This document shows, one piece after another, positions 60,790 through 64,000 of a stretch of 64,000 bases of DNA; position 1 is the first letter of the stretch; the number at the start of each line of letters is the position of its first letter. The position numbers were made by a program, and so were the translations under genes. The notes under the pieces are model-generated. The model did no database searches, was not told where the DNA came from, and saw only the letters and a program-made list of their open reading frames with translations. Location: assembly GCA_028023455.1 (NCBI GenBank), contig JAQFVV010000050.1:2064411-2128410 (forward strand), read 5' to 3'. The stretch comes from Epiperipatus broadwayi (Eukaryota; Onychophora; Udeonychophora; Euonychophora; Peripatidae).

Positions 60790-60900
60790 TATATATGTTA
60801 TATAAAGAGCTCACAAATAAGCTCTTAACAAGATTTACAGAATATCCCCAACCCCAGACCGGTTTCTGCTACTGGCTTCATCAGTGAGACAAGTTTGTTT
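60790..60900 (-). repeat. Penelope-LTR-like repeat with hammerhead-like core
   Basis: On the minus strand CACTGATGA, a short hairpin (GC/GC with loop CAGTA) and GAAACCGGTCTGGGG occur (core 60862-60884), followed by AAGAGCTTATTTGTGAGCTC. It is related to the repeats at 62995-63130 and at the end of the window. No coding part is attached. Confidence 0.45.
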
Positions 60901-61757
60901 AAATTATGTCATGTGACATCTGACTTGATTTTTTGTGTAAATATATATGTGAATACATCAATAGCTGATTCTGTTTATATCTACATATTGATTCACTACA
61001 GTACATAGATATTACTCTAGCATTTCTGGAATAAAGATTTCTTAGTTGTCCATTTCACATATAGACTTTTTTATTATTTCTTTTAATGTCGCTTTGAATT
61101 CAGTTTATTATTTCAGATTGATATGATTACTAAGGTTGTAAATGAGGCAGAAATTGATCTAATAAAAAGAAAGTTTTGGTTCATCACCATGCTAAATCTT
61201 GTTAAAGAAGTTTCTGGTAAACCAAATTTTATGACATATTTTTCTGAATGTGGTAAGATTATTGAGTTATTATATTACTTACTTCCATCTTCCCTACAAT
61301 ATGTCTAGTTCAATTACTTTTTTGACTTCAACTTTTTAATTTTATCAGCAAAATCTGGTCATTCAGTCATTTATTTCTCTTTCTATTTGTTCATCAATAT
61401 TTTGTCTTTTTAATTCTTTTATTGATTTCAAAAAAACTGTTCATCTCTTAGACATTTAATTCACTTTCCAACTCTTCTAATATATATATCTATTCATAAA
61501 TAGTGTGCAATTTTCAGGTTTGTTTGTTCTACTATGAATAAGTCTCAAATCTATAAGTAAGTTGGGCTAAAACGTATTTAGAATAAATTATTTTTCTGAT
61601 ATCAAGGCATAATTCTTAAATCTCTAGACTATAAACTGTAAGTTACCCATATCACCTAACAAATGTCTTGACTTTTTATATTTTATTTCATATTTCCTAC
61701 AAAACTGTTGTGTAACATTAAGAAAAAGAAAGTTACCATGTCATTTTCTTTGGATTA

Positions 61758-61759
<2 letters not shown>
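60901..61759. other. AT-rich non-coding stretch
   Basis: The 61-codon frame at 61123-61308 ('NEAEIDLIKRKFWFITMLN') resembles no family I can name. A possible RT-like 'LAQLTYRFETYS' on the minus strand near 61570 is too isolated to call. Confidence 0.35.

Positions 61760-61821
<62 letters not shown>
61760..61821. repeat. (TA)n then (TG)n microsatellite
   Basis: TA repeats at 61760-61807 are followed by TG repeats to 61821. Confidence 0.95.
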
Positions 61822-61823
<2 letters not shown>

Positions 61824-62550
61824 TGAAATAAATATTTCTATGAATTTATTATTATAATAAAGAAAAAAAAAGAGTTTATATCTATGTAAACGAAAATAAC
61901 TTTATTAGTTTTGAATGCTGCTAAGAACTATTACTTACTACTATTTGAAAATTTTGAGGATAAACATGTTTTCTCATTAAACTATAATAGCTTGTTTGTT
62001 GGAGTTTTGTGTTGAAGTAAAAGGATCTCTTTTACTTCAAATCCAATTTTTTCTATGAATTTAAACTCAAAAAGCTATGTTTTATAGGTGGGGAAATGTG
62101 AAAGAATACATCTTTCTTCTCATTCTGCAAATAATATTTTTAATTACTCCATAGAATTGTATATGTTGAATTAAATATTTCTATGGATTATTATTATAAT
62201 AAAGAATAGAAAAGAGGAGGTAATACCAATGCAAACAGAAATAACATTTAACCTTTAATGTTACCAAGAAATTATCATTTACTACTAATTGACAGCCCCT
62301 GAGGCTAAAAAGTTTTATCATTAATCTATAAAATCTCTTTTGTTGGAGATTTTTGTTAAAAGAAAAGATGTTCTCTTTTATTTTGAAGCCAAGTTCTTAT
62401 ATGGATTTACCTAAAAAGCTATTTTTTATAGGTGTAAAAATGTGAAAGATAACATCTTTCTTGACATTCTGCAAATAATATTTTAAACTTCTCCAGAGAA
62501 TTGTGTATGTCAAGTTAAATATTTTCATGGATTATTATAATAAAGAATAT
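61822..62550. repeat. Tandem repeat with 343-bp period, two units plus part of a third
   Basis: GTTGAAATAAATATTTCTAT (61822), GTTGAATTAAATATTTCTAT (62165) and the related AAGTTAAATATTTTCATGGA (62512) start successive units. Each unit carries TTGTTGGAG, an inverted repeat around GGATCTC (perfect TTGAAGTAAAAG/CTTTTACTTCAA in unit 1), AAAGCTAT.TTTTATAGGTG, AACATCTTTCTT-like and CTGCAAATAATATTTT. Period 343-344 bp. Confidence 0.85.
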
Positions 62551-62994
62551 ATTTATATCTTTATCCTACAGTGAAATAATGATTGAAAATGATGATAATG
62601 ATGATGATGATATATTTTTCAACATTTAACAATATCTTGGATCTATGCTTCAATATTCAAATGTTTAATCACTGTAAAAATATCATAATCTGCATTTCTA
62701 ATGCCTTTTCTAGACTTTACCTTTGGAAATGATCTACTATTTTGAAATATAATCTTTATATCTTTTGAATTTGTTTTCTATGATTAGCTTTACATCAAAA
62801 TTCTCTAAACATACAGATTAATGCTCTTAATAAATTTTATGTAGAAATAATAAAAGACTAATAAATCTCAATTTTCTGATATTTAATGAGAAAAAACTTT
62901 CATATTCCATCTTTATATATTTTCCAAACAAATAGTAGATAAAATCAAGTTATACATCATGTGACTTAACTTGAGATGCTTGTATTACGAAATA
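62551..62994. other. AT-rich non-coding stretch
   Basis: A short GAT repeat lies at about 62590-62612. Nothing else is seen. Confidence 0.45.
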
Positions 62995-63130
62995 AACTAA
63001 TGAGCATGCTAATAGCTCTATACGAGATTTATCAATAAATACCACAAGAGAAGCACTTAAAATCTCTGTCTAGAATTAACCCTTATCCCCAAACTGGTTT
63101 CAAGCCATTGGCTCTCCTCAGTGACATGCT
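62995..63130 (-). repeat. Penelope-LTR-like repeat with hammerhead-like core
   Basis: On the minus strand CTGAGGA, a five-pair hairpin (GAGCC with GGCTT, loop AAT) and GAAACCAGTTTGGGG occur (core 63097-63121), followed by AGAGATTTTAAGTGCTTCTC and GAGCTATTAGCATGCTC. The last block recurs at the window end. Confidence 0.5.
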
Positions 63131-63961
63131 AAAATATTCAGCTAAATACCAACTCAAGACCAGTATTTATCTGATACATAACTATTAAATAGTAAATCTG
63201 AAATTTCAGATACTCTCTTCAATCCAGCTATCTAACTTATAAATTCAAAAATGGTATTAGTCTAAAAAATAAAGAATCAACTCAGCTAATAATAAAAAAA
63301 ATAATAAACTGAAATAAATAATTAGTCAAAAGAGGAAAGAATTGATTTAAGCCTTCCAGATATAAAAAAATTATGGGCAAAATATTCCCCCAATATATGT
63401 ATAAGAGAAATTATATTAAAGCACAAGCTTCAAAGAATAAAATTTCAATCCTTGTTACAAAAAAAAAGATTTTTGACAGTAGCTATTTCTAGTTTGACAA
63501 CATTACATTTTCATTTAAATTTCTACTAATAATAATATTGAAATAAAATCTAAATGTTTAAGTCATATACTTATTTAAAATAAAATATTAAATAATTTTA
63601 CAAAAAAAAAAATAGTAAACAGTAAAACAAATATAAAGGCAATTTTTTTTTTATATTATATAAATAAAAGTATATATAGCACAAACAGCAGAATTGTATT
63701 TCTATCCTTCAAAATATGAGTACACCCTATTGTCTTGTTTTGAAGCAATGATAACTGTTAATACTTTAGATAATTTAATTGGACTTAAAATTTTACTGCT
63801 AATAACAGTTAAAAATAACTCAAAGCTTTTTCAAACTAAAGGTTGTATGATTAATTGATTGAAATGACTTCCTGTCATTGAGATAAATATTTTTACATAA
63901 AAATAAATTAGGGTTCAAGTACAATAGTTTCTAAGTTGTTGGGATAAGATTGTAGAATTAA
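63131..63961. other. AT-rich non-coding stretch
   Basis: No gene is recognised. Confidence 0.4.
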
Positions 63962-64000
63962 GAGCATGCTAATGAGCTCTAAACAAGCTTTTATTATTAT
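63962..64000 (-). repeat. Start of another Penelope-LTR-like repeat, cut by window end
   Basis: GAGCATGCTAATGAGCTCTA matches GAGCATGCTAATAGCTCTA at 63002; the rest lies outside the window. Confidence 0.5.

Noticed and set aside
61330-61680. Possible LINE reverse transcriptase relic on the minus strand ('LAQLTYRFETYS')
   Set aside because: A single motif without other blocks in order; too weak.

Overview
The window looks like AT-rich, repeat-dominated nuclear DNA from an invertebrate animal. Signs of this are the very low GC content, long TA and AAT microsatellites, spliceosomal-genome-style non-coding stretches, and a dense mix of metazoan mobile elements (CR1, RTE, Penelope, Ty3/gypsy, hAT, pogo-like, tRNA-derived SINEs, foldback elements). 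There are no bacterial-type operons, ribosome binding sites or tightly packed genes. The species cannot be fixed from the sequence. A lophotrochozoan such as a cephalopod is a guess from the overall style, not a finding. I found no convincing exon of a single-copy host gene, so the window is best read as intergenic or intronic.

Layout. 1-425 is an RTE-type LINE fragment (-). 1990-3350 is a 5'-truncated CR1-like LINE end (+) interrupted by a foldback element. 5454-6577 and 33704-34760 are two inverted copies of a pogo/Tigger-like DNA transposon. 6700-7385 is another CR1 end (-). 7829-8312 is a foldback element. 10060-14790 is an almost full-length but decayed CR1-like LINE (PHD finger, coiled coil, SGNH esterase, endonuclease, reverse transcriptase, zinc-knuckle tail). 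14951-15264 is a foldback element with a perfect 16-bp target duplication. 16976-20264 is a decayed hAT transposon with an internal 22-bp minisatellite. 21494-22868 is a probable solo LTR. 22887-24470 is an RTE LINE whose 5' piece is inverted. 28985-29215 is a palindromic tRNA-like repeat. 32903-33180, 33400-33590 and 37931-38178 are copies of a short inverted-repeat element. 44290-46410 holds remnants of two Penelope-like elements. 47600-47935 is a gypsy integrase fragment (-). 48317-51718 is a complete-ended hAT of the KIAA1586 type with recognisable 8-bp target duplications. 52560-55650 is a run of tandem repeats ending in a perfect (AAT)44 tract. 55823-56497 and 57767-58123 are inverted-repeat elements. 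58290-59415 is a cluster of LINE ends (-). 61822-62550 is a 343-bp tandem repeat. 62995-64000 holds more Penelope-LTR-like repeats.

How the parts relate. The RTE, CR1 and Penelope machinery explains most of the dispersed repeats. The short tRNA-derived elements have different heads but a shared tail (TGACATATA then A or TA runs), which suggests one common retrotransposition partner that is not obviously present here. Two foldback elements with 12-16 bp target duplications and a one-sided unpaired extension do not fit ordinary DNA transposons well. Several repeats, including the Penelope-linked one, carry a hammerhead-ribozyme-like core (CTGANGA, hairpin, GAAAC). These two observations are the best leads for something undescribed. 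Every protein-coding trace seen is a mobile-element pseudogene with stops or frameshifts. The RTE reverse transcriptase at 23164-24451 is the least damaged.
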